64,000 nucleotides of DNA from Bradyrhizobium sp. WSM3983 (GCF_000473045.1 NZ_AXAY01000018.1:119380-183379), one strand, 5' to 3'. Shown: positions 50,447-59,594, counted from the stretch's first letter. A program made the numbers and translations. Notes: generated from the letters alone by a model not told the origin.

Positions 50447-51013
50447 ATGACTTTCAAACTGCTCACTGTGGCCGCCGCATTGATCGGCTTCGCCGTCACC
50501 GGTGCCGTCATCCCCGGCATCTGCGACGAGGCCACGCCCGCGGCGCCGGTCAAGGTCGCAGCCGCGAGCCAAGCAGCGACCGCGCCGGACTTCGCCGGCA
50601 TCAGCAACTGGTTCAACTCGAAGCCGCTCAACATCGCCGATTTGCGCGGCAAGGTCGTGCTGGTCGACTTCTGGACCTATGGCTGCGTCAACTGCGTCAA
50701 CACGCTGCCGCACGTCACCGACCTCTATGCCAAGTACAGGGATAAGGGCCTCGTCGTGGTCGGCGTGCACACGCCGGAATTCCCGTTCGAGCGCTCGGCG
50801 TCCAACGTGCAGGCCGCGCTGAAGCGTCACGGCATCACCTATCCGGTGGCACAGGACAATGATTCCAAGACCTGGAACGCCTACCGCAACCAATATTGGC
50901 CGGCGCAATACATCATCGACCAGACCGGCAAGATCGTGTTCCAGCACGAAGGCGAAGGCCGCTATGACGAGATCGACCGCACCGTGGCCAAGCTGCTGAA
51001 CGCCAATAGCTGA
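50447..51013 (+). CDS. TlpA/DipZ-like periplasmic thioredoxin-fold protein
   Basis: A 188-aa protein with an N-terminal export or anchor segment (about residues 3-25) and a redoxin domain with active site C80-x2-C83 (FWTYGCVNCVNTLP), typical of DipZ-like redoxins. It should accept electrons from the CcdA-like protein and reduce periplasmic or envelope targets. The last 17 codons (DEIDRTVAKLLNANS) recur in degraded form downstream of the bd oxidase genes. Confidence 0.85.
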   Translation: MTFKLLTVAAALIGFAVTGAVIPGICDEATPAAPVKVAAASQAATAPDFAGISNWFNSKPLNIADLRGKVVLVDFWTYGCVNCVNTLPHVTDLYAKYRDKGLVVVGVHTPEFPFERSASNVQAALKRHGITYPVAQDNDSKTWNAYRNQYWPAQYIIDQTGKIVFQHEGEGRYDEIDRTVAKLLNANS

Positions 51014-51154
51014 TGTCGTACAGGTTAGACAAAGAGTCCTATAGGATGGGAGGACGGTATGGGCCATCATGCCTAAGCTGGGCGCGATGGCGTAGCTAAG
51101 CAGCGCGATCGGCGCCCCATAGCCACAACTCGTCGCGTTGTGACTGGAGCGCCA

Positions 51155-52564
51155 ATGCTATCGAACCTTGATCCGGTCGTGCTTGCACGCGCGCAGTTTG
51201 CTTTCACGATGTCGTTCCACATCGTGTTTCCGGCGTTCTCGATCGGGCTTGCCAGCTATCTTGCCGTGCTGGAAGCCACATGGATGTGGACCGGCCGGCA
51301 AGTCTTTCTCAACCTCTTCCATTATTGGCTGAAAATCTTCGCGATCGCATTCGGCATGGGCGTGGTGTCGGGCATCGTGATGTCCTACCAGTTCGGAACC
51401 AACTGGTCGGCCTTTGCCGACAAGACAGGACCGGTCATCGGTCCCCTTATGGCTTACGAGGTGCTGACCGCCTTCTTCCTCGAAGCTGGGTTCCTCGGCG
51501 TGATGCTGTTCGGTCTTGATCGCGTCGGCCCGAGGCTGCACTTCGTCGCGACGTTGATGGTTGCGATCGGCACGCTGATCTCGGCGTTCTGGATCCTCTC
51601 AGCCAATTCGTGGATGCAAACCCCGGCCGGCTACGCCGTCAACTCCGATGGCCAGTTCGTGGTCGCCGACTGGCTCAAGGTCATCTTCAATCCGTCCTTT
51701 CCCTACCGGCTCTTGCATATGGTGCTCGCCGCCTATCTGACCACGTCACTCGTGGTCGGCGCTGTCGGCGCGTATCATCTGTTGCGGAATCCGCATCTTG
51801 CCGGCCCCCGGGTGATGTTCTCGATGGCGATGTGGATGGCGGCACTGGTCGCGCCGGTCCAGATCCTGGCTGGCGACCAGCACGGCCTCAACACGCTGGC
51901 GTATCAGCCGGCCAAGGTCATGGCGATGGAAGGGCATTACCAGAGCCACAGCGACGGCGCGCCGCTCGTCCTGTTCGGCCTGCCCGATCAGGACGCCGGA
52001 AGGGTCAAATACGCAATCGAGATACCGAAGCTGTCCTCTCTGATCCTGAAGCACTCGCTCGATGCGCCACTGCCGGGACTCGACACTGTGCCCCGCGAAA
52101 ACTGGCCGCCGGTACCGATCACATTCTGGTCGTTCCGCGTCATGGTCGCGCTGGGCTTCCTGATCTTCGGGCTGGGGCTTTTCAGCCTGTGGGCCCGCTG
52201 GCGCGGCACCCTGTTCGACTCGCGGCCACTGCACATCTTCGCGCTCACGATGGGACCGGCGGGGTTCATCGCGGTGCTCGCGGGCTGGATCACCACCGAG
52301 ACCGGCCGGCAGCCTTTCACGGTCTATGGCCTGCTGCGAACGGTGAACGCAGCCTCGCCGCTGGCCGCGCCGGCGGTGGGGTCGTCATTGCTGGCCTTCA
52401 TCCTCGTCTATTTCATCGTGTTCGCGGCGGGCGTCGTCTACATCCTGCGCTTGATGGGATCATCGCCACATCATGGAGAGCAGGGGCCAAGCGGCGACAT
52501 GCCGACGCGTGCGGCCGGCATCACTCCGGCCTCGGGCGTTGCCGGACAGGGATCGCTGTCATGA
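51155..52564 (+). CDS. cydA: Cytochrome bd ubiquinol oxidase subunit I (cyanide-insensitive type)
   Basis: A 469-aa membrane protein. Heme-ligand and Q-loop features: FTMSFHIVFPAFSIG (H22), GRQPFTVYGLLRT near residue 390, and a short Q-loop, as in CioA. ATG 51155 follows GGAG by 5 bases; a GTG at 51140 is less likely. It reduces oxygen with quinol without proton pumping. The 142-base upstream region holds a TCCTATAGGA palindrome at about 51037-51046 that could be regulatory. Followed directly by cydB. Confidence 0.92.
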   Translation: MLSNLDPVVLARAQFAFTMSFHIVFPAFSIGLASYLAVLEATWMWTGRQVFLNLFHYWLKIFAIAFGMGVVSGIVMSYQFGTNWSAFADKTGPVIGPLMAYEVLTAFFLEAGFLGVMLFGLDRVGPRLHFVATLMVAIGTLISAFWILSANSWMQTPAGYAVNSDGQFVVADWLKVIFNPSFPYRLLHMVLAAYLTTSLVVGAVGAYHLLRNPHLAGPRVMFSMAMWMAALVAPVQILAGDQHGLNTLAYQPAKVMAMEGHYQSHSDGAPLVLFGLPDQDAGRVKYAIEIPKLSSLILKHSLDAPLPGLDTVPRENWPPVPITFWSFRVMVALGFLIFGLGLFSLWARWRGTLFDSRPLHIFALTMGPAGFIAVLAGWITTETGRQPFTVYGLLRTVNAASPLAAPAVGSSLLAFILVYFIVFAAGVVYILRLMGSSPHHGEQGPSGDMPTRAAGITPASGVAGQGSLS

Positions 52565-53571
52565 TCGCCGCCATCGACCTCGCCACAGTCTGGGCGTTCG
52601 TCATCGCGTTCGCGGTGTTCGTCTATGTCGTGATGGACGGCTTCGATCTGGGCCTCGGCATCCTGTTTCCCCTGTTTCCCGCCAAGGCCGACCGCGACGT
52701 CATGATGAACAGCGTAGCGCCGGTCTGGGATGGCAACGAGACCTGGCTCGTACTGGGCGGCGGCGGCCTGATGGCCGCCTTTCCGCTCGCCTACGCGGTG
52801 CTGATGCCGGCGCTCTACACACCCATGATCGCGATGTTGATCGGACTGGTCTTCCGCGGCGTCGCCTTCGAATTTCGCTGGCGTACCACCGCGGCGCGAA
52901 ACCGCTGGGACATTGCCTTTGCCGGAGGATCATTGCTGGCGACGCTGGCACAGGGCGTCGCACTGGGCGCCATCCTGCAAGGCGTGCATGTCGAGGCACG
53001 ACAATACGCCGGCGGGTGGTGGGACTGGCTGACGCCGTTCAGCCTGCTGACGGGAATTGCCCTGACGATCGGCTACTCCCTGCTGGGCGCTACCTGGCTC
53101 GTTCTGAAGACCGAGGGCGACCTGCGCGACAAGGCCTACCAGCTGAGTTGGTATCTGCTGTTCGCGATGCTTGCGGCAATCGCAACGGTCAGCATCGCCA
53201 CGCCGTTTCTCAGCATCCAATATGCGCAGCGCTGGTTCACCTGGCCGAACATCATCCTGGTCACGCCGGTTCCGATCGCTGTCGCGGCCGTGACCGCGCT
53301 CCTGATGCGAAGCCTCGCGCAGAAGCAGGACTCCAGGCCGTTTGTCCTGTCGCTGGTTTTGTTCGCGCTGTCCTATGCCGGGCTCGGCATCAGCATGTAT
53401 CCCTATATCGTCCCGCAGAGCATCACGATCTGGCAGGCGGCTGCGCCGCAAAACAGCCAGCTATTCATGCTCGTCGGCGTGGCCGGACTGGTGCCCCTCA
53501 TTCTCGGCTATACTGGTTGGGCCTATTGGGTCTTCCGCGGCAAGGTCCGGGCCGCGAGCGGGTACCATTAA
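52561..53571 (+). CDS. cydB: Cytochrome bd ubiquinol oxidase subunit II
   Basis: A 336-aa membrane protein with about eight helices; the start MIAAIDLATVWAFVIAF and the segments YVVMDGFDLGLGILFPLF, WDGNETWLVLGGGGLMAAFP are CydB signatures. Its ATG overlaps the cydA stop by 4 bases. It is the second subunit of the bd oxidase and is followed without a gap by a small subunit gene. Confidence 0.92.
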   Translation: MIAAIDLATVWAFVIAFAVFVYVVMDGFDLGLGILFPLFPAKADRDVMMNSVAPVWDGNETWLVLGGGGLMAAFPLAYAVLMPALYTPMIAMLIGLVFRGVAFEFRWRTTAARNRWDIAFAGGSLLATLAQGVALGAILQGVHVEARQYAGGWWDWLTPFSLLTGIALTIGYSLLGATWLVLKTEGDLRDKAYQLSWYLLFAMLAAIATVSIATPFLSIQYAQRWFTWPNIILVTPVPIAVAAVTALLMRSLAQKQDSRPFVLSLVLFALSYAGLGISMYPYIVPQSITIWQAAAPQNSQLFMLVGVAGLVPLILGYTGWAYWVFRGKVRAASGYH

Positions 53572-53699
53572 TGCCGCGCGCAGCAGAGCCGAGACCGCTG
53601 GGGCAGCGACTGATGTGGTTCGCCGTTCTCTGGCTCGGCGGGGTGAGCGCTGTCACCGCGATTTCGTTCGGACTGAGACTGTGGCTTGCGCCGACATGA
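53571..53699 (+). CDS. DUF2474 small membrane protein of the bd oxidase operon
   Basis: A 42-aa protein (MPRAAEPRPLGQRLMWFAVL...) with a basic N-terminus and one membrane helix (WFAVLWLGGVSAVTAISFGL). Its ATG shares one base with the cydB stop (TAATG). Single-helix DUF2474 peptides accompany cydAB/cioAB and are thought to play a CydX-like role in assembly or stability. Confidence 0.8.
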   Translation: MPRAAEPRPLGQRLMWFAVLWLGGVSAVTAISFGLRLWLAPT

Positions 53700-53716
53700 T
53701 CGGCCGGGCCGCCGAA

Positions 53717-53798
53717 AGGGATCGTGCCACGGCGGCGGAGGCCGGTTCGCGACGAGATCGACCGCACGGTGGCGCGGCTGCCGAACGCCAGCAACTGA
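53717..53798 (+). pseudogene. Degraded 3' end of a second redoxin gene
   Basis: Bases 53749-53798 align with the last 50 bases of the redoxin gene (50966-51015) with about 8 mismatches, encoding DEIDRTVARLPNASN then stop against DEIDRTVAKLLNANS then stop. Weaker similarity with small indels reaches back to about 53717. There is no intact frame or start. It lies immediately after the cyd operon. Confidence 0.65.
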
Positions 53799-53831
53799 TG
53801 CCGCATGCCGCGGCTTGCGTTGCTGCTTGAC

Positions 53832-53857
53832 TCCACGGACCCGTCCGTGGAGTTTCG
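53832..53857 (+). terminator. Terminator-like hairpin after the cyd operon
   Basis: CTCCACGGAC (53832-53841) pairs with GTCCGTGGAG (53844-53853), then TTTCG. It ends the cyd transcript before the next gene. Confidence 0.6.
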
Positions 53858-53881
53858 CGAGCCTCGAAATCAGCCGCCGCA

Positions 53882-54856
53882 ATGGACGACGCGACCACCA
53901 GCAACGACATCCGCCTTCGCGAAGGCTCCTCGATCGCGCAGCGGCTGGTCGTGGCCGGCTCTGCGGCGGCCGTTGCGCTCTGTTTCACGCCGGGCCTGTT
54001 CACGCACGATGCGCTGGAGGTGATCGTCTCGGTGGTCGCGCTGCTGGCGGGCGCGGCGTTTGTCGGCGTCATCATGCTGACCCCGGCCGTAGTGTGGATC
54101 ATCACGCCGGACGAAATCCTGATCGGACGGCAACGTCCGTTCGGGAAGCTCCAGACCAGGATCGTCATGAAATACGACATCACGGGGCTTCAGGTTCTCG
54201 GCAGCAAGACCGCAAAAGCCCGCTTCCAGCTGGCCTTCACGCTTGCCTCGGGCGAGCGCCTGACCTCCCCGCCCCTCGCCGACGTCACTCATGTGCGTGA
54301 CACCGTGGCGCGCATCGCCGCGCAATTCGACGTCCCTGATGTCGAGGCACCCGTCAATCCGCTCGACGCCAGCAATCCCGAGATGCGTCTTGGCGAGCCC
54401 GTCGAGCCGTTTTCGCAGAGGGACATCCGGATCGCGGCCCTGATTGCCGTCGCGCTGAGTGTCGCACCCTATGCCTACAGGCTCTGGCGCGGTTTGCCGC
54501 CCAATTTGATCGACTTCATGCTGCTGCCGCTTGGCGTAATCGCCGCCTTCGCGGTTTTCAGATTCGCCAATCTCGTGACCGGCGCCTTCTGGATCATCCG
54601 CGAGGGCGATATCCGCGTCGAGCGCCTGTGGGGCAACGGCCAGCCGCGCGCGGACCATATCGAAGGGCACGAGGTGAAAGCGATCACGGTCGAGCGCCGC
54701 GGCCGGTCCGAGGACGAGCACTGCATCGTCGTGATCCGGTTGCAGTCGGGACGACGGTTTCGCAGCCCCCGCATCGGCTCGCGTAACGAGGCGCGCGCCG
54801 TGGGCGCCGAGATCGTCCGGCGGCTCGGGATCGGGCCGGAGAGCGACCAGATCTGA
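53882..54856 (+). CDS. Membrane protein with duplicated TM-plus-PH-like module, unknown function
   Basis: A 324-aa protein. Two membrane pairs (about residues 23-74 and 183-240) are each followed by a soluble beta-rich block: VWIITPDEILIGRQRPFG...ASGERLTSPPLADVT and FWIIREGDIRVERLWGNG...SGRRFRSPRIGSRN. This duplicated layout resembles membrane-anchored PH-like (YdbT/DUF304-type) proteins, though the match is by eye only. No enzymatic motif. It stands alone between the cyd operon and the oxidoreductase genes. Confidence 0.65.
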   Translation: MDDATTSNDIRLREGSSIAQRLVVAGSAAAVALCFTPGLFTHDALEVIVSVVALLAGAAFVGVIMLTPAVVWIITPDEILIGRQRPFGKLQTRIVMKYDITGLQVLGSKTAKARFQLAFTLASGERLTSPPLADVTHVRDTVARIAAQFDVPDVEAPVNPLDASNPEMRLGEPVEPFSQRDIRIAALIAVALSVAPYAYRLWRGLPPNLIDFMLLPLGVIAAFAVFRFANLVTGAFWIIREGDIRVERLWGNGQPRADHIEGHEVKAITVERRGRSEDEHCIVVIRLQSGRRFRSPRIGSRNEARAVGAEIVRRLGIGPESDQI

Positions 54857-54976
54857 ACGGAACGGTTTTCGGTTGGATCGATTGCGCGGCGGCGGATGAG
54901 GGTTCTCTCCACGTCGGGAGTGTCCCGACGCAGAGACACGCTCTCCCCCGACCCAGATCACACGGTCGTAGATCGA

Positions 54977-55576
54977 TTACTGCTCCTTCTTGAACAAATC
55001 CTGGAAGATGAGCTGACCCCAGATGCGGCCGCGTGCGTGCACCAGCGCGCCACCCTCGTTGAGCTTCCCCAACTTGACGGGTGCGAACCCAAGTTGTTTG
55101 GCCAAGGCCGCCACGGGACCGGTCGCGTCCTCGTCGTCGCTCGACAGAAAGACGACCCGGTGGCCGCCCTCGACGATCGGATTGGCAGCCAGAGTGGCTG
55201 CAATCAGGTGATTGAACCCTTTCACGAGCTTGGCGCCGGTGAACGCCTTCGCGACAAAGGCGGAGGACGGGAGACCGTCCAGCTCCTCAGGGGGAACTAA
55301 CGCGTTCATCGCGTCGATGACCGTCTTGCCTCTCCAACTCGGCAGGGCCTTCGCAACCTCACGATGCTCCCCGAACGGGACCGCCAGGATGATTATGTCG
55401 GCCTCGAGTGCTTCCCGCAGCGACCTGGCGACGACCGTGGGTCCAATCGTCCGAGCCTGCGGCGCCAACGCCTCGGGCGACCGGCGGCTCGCGACGGTCA
55501 CATCTATGTTTTTACGGGCAAAGGCGTGGGCGAGGGCCTGGCCTATCTTACCGAATCCTATAATCGCGTAGCTCAT
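54977..55576 (-). CDS. F420-dependent-type NADP oxidoreductase
   Basis: A 199-aa protein with a Rossmann motif at the N-terminus (YAIIGFGKIGQALAHAF) and VTVASRRSPEAL as the phosphate-binding turn, consistent with NADPH. ADIIILAVPFGEHREV and VKGFNHLIAATL are typical of the NADPH:F420 reductase-like family (ProC/Npd-like dinucleotide-binding proteins). Whether F420 is used is doubtful in this organism. It is downstream of an SDR gene in the same direction, 210 bases away. Confidence 0.8.
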   Translation of the reverse strand: MSYAIIGFGKIGQALAHAFARKNIDVTVASRRSPEALAPQARTIGPTVVARSLREALEADIIILAVPFGEHREVAKALPSWRGKTVIDAMNALVPPEELDGLPSSAFVAKAFTGAKLVKGFNHLIAATLAANPIVEGGHRVVFLSSDDEDATGPVAALAKQLGFAPVKLGKLNEGGALVHARGRIWGQLIFQDLFKKEQ

Positions 55577-55785
55577 AATGCTTCTCCGATCCGTGTTGGT
55601 GTTGATTCCCAGCCTTCAACGGCGCTGGGTTATCCGTTTCACTGTGTGGCGATCTTCGCGAGAGCTTTGGACCGCCACACCAACGCGTCATCGCTTCGAA
55701 TTCCTGAATTGACGCGTAGACGTCCTGCCGTGAACGACTTCCGCGCGGCCGGACGGTCAGCCACTTCCCGTGATCAGGCGCGATT

Positions 55786-56520
55786 TCAGATGGCCGAGAA
55801 GCCGCCGTCGACAGACAGCTCCACCCCATTCACGAAGCTGGAATCGTCAGAAGCAAGAAACACCGCGACCGCCGCAATTTCCTCAGGACGACCCATCTTT
55901 CCCCGCGGGATCAGGGATTCGAACATCCGCTTCGCCTCCTCGGTGAGAACTTGGTCCTGCATCGGTGTGGCGATCGGCCCCGGGCTCAGCACGTTCACCC
56001 GGATATTCCTGCCCTTCAGTTCGTTGAGCCAAGTGCGTGCGAATGAGCGCAACGCCGCCTTGCTCGCCGAATACACGCCGTAACCAGGAAAACCTTTCAC
56101 CGAAGCAACTGACCCGGTCATGAAGATCGATCCGCCATCGTTGAACAGCGGCAACGCCTTCTGAACCGCAAACAGCGTGCCGCGCGTATTCAGGCCGAAG
56201 GTCGCATCGAAATGCTGCTCGGTAATCTCGCCCAGTGGGACGGCTTCGCCCGTGCCGGCGCTCGCATACAAAACGTCGATCTTGCCCTTTTCCCGCTTGA
56301 CCGTGTCGAACAGACGGTCGAGGTCGTCGAGATTGGTCGCGTCGCCGCGCACGCCGGTCACGTTCCGGCCAATCAGCTCGACGGCCTCGTCGAGCGCCTC
56401 CTGCCTCCGGCCCGTGATGAAAACATAGGCGCCTTCTTCAACGAACCGCTTGGCGCTCGCCAGCGCCATGCCGCTCGATCCACCCGTGATGACTGCAACC
56501 TTACCGTCCAACTTTCCCAT
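55786..56520 (-). CDS. Short-chain dehydrogenase/reductase
   Basis: A 244-aa classical SDR. Cofactor motif TGGSSGMALASAK, YASAG, active-site S in MTGSVAS and YGVYSASKAA with catalytic Tyr and Lys; the C-terminus has PGPIATPM and VNGVELSVDGG. ATG 56520 follows GGGGAAGTT. The Gly-Met-Ala in the coenzyme loop is slightly unusual (normally GxGxG). Divergent from a LysR gene, which may control it. Confidence 0.87.
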   Translation of the reverse strand: MGKLDGKVAVITGGSSGMALASAKRFVEEGAYVFITGRRQEALDEAVELIGRNVTGVRGDATNLDDLDRLFDTVKREKGKIDVLYASAGTGEAVPLGEITEQHFDATFGLNTRGTLFAVQKALPLFNDGGSIFMTGSVASVKGFPGYGVYSASKAALRSFARTWLNELKGRNIRVNVLSPGPIATPMQDQVLTEEAKRMFESLIPRGKMGRPEEIAAVAVFLASDDSSFVNGVELSVDGGFSAI

Positions 56521-56792
56521 AACTTCCCCTTTCAGGCTCCGCCTTTGATCGCTCGGGGAGGCCCCCGAGAACCTGGAGATGGGTCTACCGGCGTCAGGCG
56601 TTGAGTGCGGAAGCGCGCACATCGGTGGTGCGAAATCGATCCGGCTGGATGACTGATCTCAGCCGCGATGATCGGTGTCGCCGTTCGGAAAGGGGCAGCA
56701 ATCATCGACATAGGCACAATGCCCCCATATTACTGTTCGATGTACTCGATACGGACCTTGAAAGGCGCACCCCGGCGGTGCCGGATTGCACC

Positions 56793-57689
56793 ATGATCGA
56801 CTGGGATGACATTCGCTACTTTCTCACTGTGGCGCGTGGAGGCTCGGTGCGGGCTGCCGCCGAGCGCCTCGGTGTGAACCACTCGACCGTGCTGCGACGC
56901 ATCGCCCAGCTCGAGGAACGCCTCGGGGTGCACATGTTCGAAAAGCTGCCTTCGGGCTACCGCCTGACGGCTGCGGGCGAGGAGGTCCTCGAGTTCGCGG
57001 ACCAGATGGAAGCGTCGTCGCACCTGCTGGAGACGCGCGTCTTCGGGCGCGACCAGAGCGTGCGCGGGCTTCTGCGGGTGACGCTGGCACCGCCCCTCGC
57101 GACACACCTGCTCATGCCGGACTTCGCCGATTTCGCGCGCCTGCATCCGGACATCGAGATGGACATCTTGTCGTCCGGCGAGCTGGCAAATCTGACCAAC
57201 CGACAGGCCGACGTCGCGATCCGCGTCGTCTACGACCGCAAAACCCTGCCGCTCAATCTTCACGGCCTGAAGGGACCGGAGCTGTTCGGAGGCGTCTACA
57301 TGTCCCGCGATCGACTAGCCGCGTGGCGTGCGGGCGCGCCTGATCCCATCCGCTGGATCGTCATAAGCATTCATGGAATTCCGGATTGGGCCAGCGAGGG
57401 TGAGGTTCGCACCACTGGGGTTCCATTCAGGACCACGGACGCCGGGACGCAGATCGCTGCTGTACGGCAAGGGCTCGGGATCACCACGCTGCCGTGCTTC
57501 GTAGGAGATGCCGACCCCCAACTGGTAAGGGTGCCTGGCACCGAGTTGCACATGTACGGAACGCTCTGGCTTCTCACACAGGGGGAGTCTCGCAAGACGA
57601 AGCGCGTGCGGCTCTTCACTGAGTTCGTATCCAGCAGGCTCGCCGCATACGCTCCGCTTCTCGCGGGCCTGTCCATATCGCGCGACTGA
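56793..57689 (+). CDS. LysR-family transcriptional regulator
   Basis: A 298-aa LTTR with the winged helix MIDWDDIRYFLTVARGGSVRA and GVNHSTVLRRIAQLEERLGVHMF, and an effector domain ending in the ITTLPCFVGDA region. The start at 56793 is supported by family length; the upstream extension has no LTTR similarity. It is transcribed away from the SDR gene with 272 bases between; the ligand is unknown. Confidence 0.85.
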   Translation: MIDWDDIRYFLTVARGGSVRAAAERLGVNHSTVLRRIAQLEERLGVHMFEKLPSGYRLTAAGEEVLEFADQMEASSHLLETRVFGRDQSVRGLLRVTLAPPLATHLLMPDFADFARLHPDIEMDILSSGELANLTNRQADVAIRVVYDRKTLPLNLHGLKGPELFGGVYMSRDRLAAWRAGAPDPIRWIVISIHGIPDWASEGEVRTTGVPFRTTDAGTQIAAVRQGLGITTLPCFVGDADPQLVRVPGTELHMYGTLWLLTQGESRKTKRVRLFTEFVSSRLAAYAPLLAGLSISRD

Positions 57690-57895
57690 CACCCGCCCGC
57701 AGGGAGTGGCCCGACATCGCCGCACAATCTGTGCTTTTCGCGCCATACCCCGTTCATGGCATTGCCCAGCCCCGTCAAAAAACCAAAGCATTGTCGTGAC
57801 ATACCAGCCGGGCGCGCCTTTAACTTGCCACGAAGCTGCCCCTGAGTTCAGATGGTTCCTGACGATTTGCGCTGTGGCAGCGGGGAGAGCTTGAA

Positions 57896-58489
57896 ATGAC
57901 GGATTTTCGACGCCTGACCGGGGCGTTTGTGGCTGCGATCGGCCTGATCCTGTCCGCGCCCCAGGCCTTCGCGCAGCAGCCCGATCGCGGCGACGAGCCG
58001 GGCCTCGTCGCCGACGACAGCTACGAGCTCGATCCGGAATGGCAGAAGCAGGTCGTCTACTACCGCACGACCGAAGCGCCGGGCACCATCATCATCTCGA
58101 CCACCGAGCGTCACCTCTACCTGGTGCAGCCCGGCGGGCGCGCAATCCGCTACGGCATCGGCGTCGGCCGCGACGGCTTCCAGTGGCAGGGGCTGGTGAA
58201 CATCACCAACAAGAAGGAGTGGCCGGACTGGACGCCGCCGTCGGAGATGATCCAGCGCCAGCCCTATCTGCCGCGCTTCATGGCCGGCGGTCCCGGCAAT
58301 CCGCTCGGCGCCCGCGCCATGTATCTCGGCACCACGGTCTACCGCATCCACGGCACCAACCGTCCCGATACGATCGGCACCAAGGTATCCTCGGGCTGCT
58401 TCCGTCTCGTCAACAATGACGTCGCCGATCTCTACGATCGCGTCCCGGTTGGCACCAAGGTGGTCATCCGGCAGAAGCCTGAACTTTAA
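57896..58489 (+). CDS. L,D-transpeptidase (YkuD family)
   Basis: A 197-aa exported protein with signal peptide (GAFVAAIGLILSAPQAFA). The catalytic region is IHGTNRPDTIGTKVSSGCFR with H152 and Cys168, the nucleophile. It forms 3-3 peptidoglycan cross-links or anchors lipoproteins. GGGAGAG precedes the ATG. The next gene is 50 bases downstream in the same direction. Confidence 0.88.
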   Translation: MTDFRRLTGAFVAAIGLILSAPQAFAQQPDRGDEPGLVADDSYELDPEWQKQVVYYRTTEAPGTIIISTTERHLYLVQPGGRAIRYGIGVGRDGFQWQGLVNITNKKEWPDWTPPSEMIQRQPYLPRFMAGGPGNPLGARAMYLGTTVYRIHGTNRPDTIGTKVSSGCFRLVNNDVADLYDRVPVGTKVVIRQKPEL

Positions 58490-58539
58490 ATATCCAGCCC
58501 TCGTCCAGATTCCTTTTCCCGATTTTTCGAGAGAGCAAC

Positions 58540-59580
58540 ATGATGCGCACATTTCGAGGCGGCCTGCTGATCGGACTCGCGGTCGCCGTGCTGGTCGGCG
58601 CTTTGGCCGTCATTTACGAATTCTACGACACCCGCACGCTGAAGCGCACGGTGCGCCGCGGCGAAGTGCTGTGTGGCGTCAACAAGGGCCTGCCGGGCTT
58701 CTCGATCCCCGACGACAAGGGTAACTGGACCGGCTTCGACGTCGATTTCTGCCGCGCAGTCGCGGCCGCGATCTTCGACGATCCGAGCAAGGCCAGGTTC
58801 GTGCCGCTCGACGCCAGCGAGCGCTTCAAGGAATTGCAGAGCCGCAAGGTCGACATCCTCTCGCGCAACTCGACCTGGAGCATGTCGCGTGAGCTTGACT
58901 ACGATCTCTACTTCCCTGCCGTCGCCTATTATGACGGCGAAGGCTTCATGGTGCCGCGCTCCCGCAACAAGGAGACGTCGCTGGACCTCGCCGATAGCAA
59001 GGTTTGCGTGCAGGCCGGCACCACCACGCTGCTCAACCTCGCCGACTACTTCCGCGCCAACAACATGAAGTATGAGCTTGTGAAGTTCGACAAGCTGGAA
59101 GACGTGGTGAAGGCCTACGACACCGGCAAGTGCGACACGCTGACCGCCGACGTCTCCCAGCTCTATGCGCTGCGGCTGAACATGTCCAAGCCCGGCGACC
59201 ACATGATCCTGCCCGACATGATCTCCAAGGAGCCGCTCGCGCCCGTCGTGCGCCAGCGCGACGACGACTGGATGATGATCGTGAAGTGGACGCTCTACGC
59301 GATGATCAACGCGGAAGAGCTGGGCGTCACCTCGGAGAACATCGACGAGGCCCTGAAGTCGAAGAAGCCGGAAGTGATGCGGCTGGTCGGCACCGAGGGC
59401 AGTTACGGCGAGCAACTCGGCCTGACCAAGGACTGGGCCGTGCGCATCATCCGCCGCGTCGGCAATTACGGCGAGATGTACGAGCGCAATATCGGCGAGA
59501 AGTCGCAGCTGAAGATCCCGCGCGGCATGAACCAGCTGTGGAACGTGGGTGGCGTACAATACGCGCCGCCGATGCGGTAG
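58540..59580 (+). CDS. Polar amino acid ABC transporter substrate-binding protein (AapJ-like)
   Basis: A 346-aa protein with an N-terminal hydrophobic segment (LLIGLAVAVLVGALAVIYEF) acting as signal or membrane anchor. The family 3 binding fold shows RGEVLCGVNKGLPGF, GFDVDFCRAVAAAIF, SRNSTWSMSRE and CDTLTADVSQLYALR, as in the general amino acid protein AapJ. The long hydrophobic stretch without a clear cleavage site suggests it may stay anchored. No permease genes follow, so it is an orphan here. Confidence 0.85.
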   Translation: MMRTFRGGLLIGLAVAVLVGALAVIYEFYDTRTLKRTVRRGEVLCGVNKGLPGFSIPDDKGNWTGFDVDFCRAVAAAIFDDPSKARFVPLDASERFKELQSRKVDILSRNSTWSMSRELDYDLYFPAVAYYDGEGFMVPRSRNKETSLDLADSKVCVQAGTTTLLNLADYFRANNMKYELVKFDKLEDVVKAYDTGKCDTLTADVSQLYALRLNMSKPGDHMILPDMISKEPLAPVVRQRDDDWMMIVKWTLYAMINAEELGVTSENIDEALKSKKPEVMRLVGTEGSYGEQLGLTKDWAVRIIRRVGNYGEMYERNIGEKSQLKIPRGMNQLWNVGGVQYAPPMR

Positions 59581-59594
59581 AACCGTCTCTCAGT

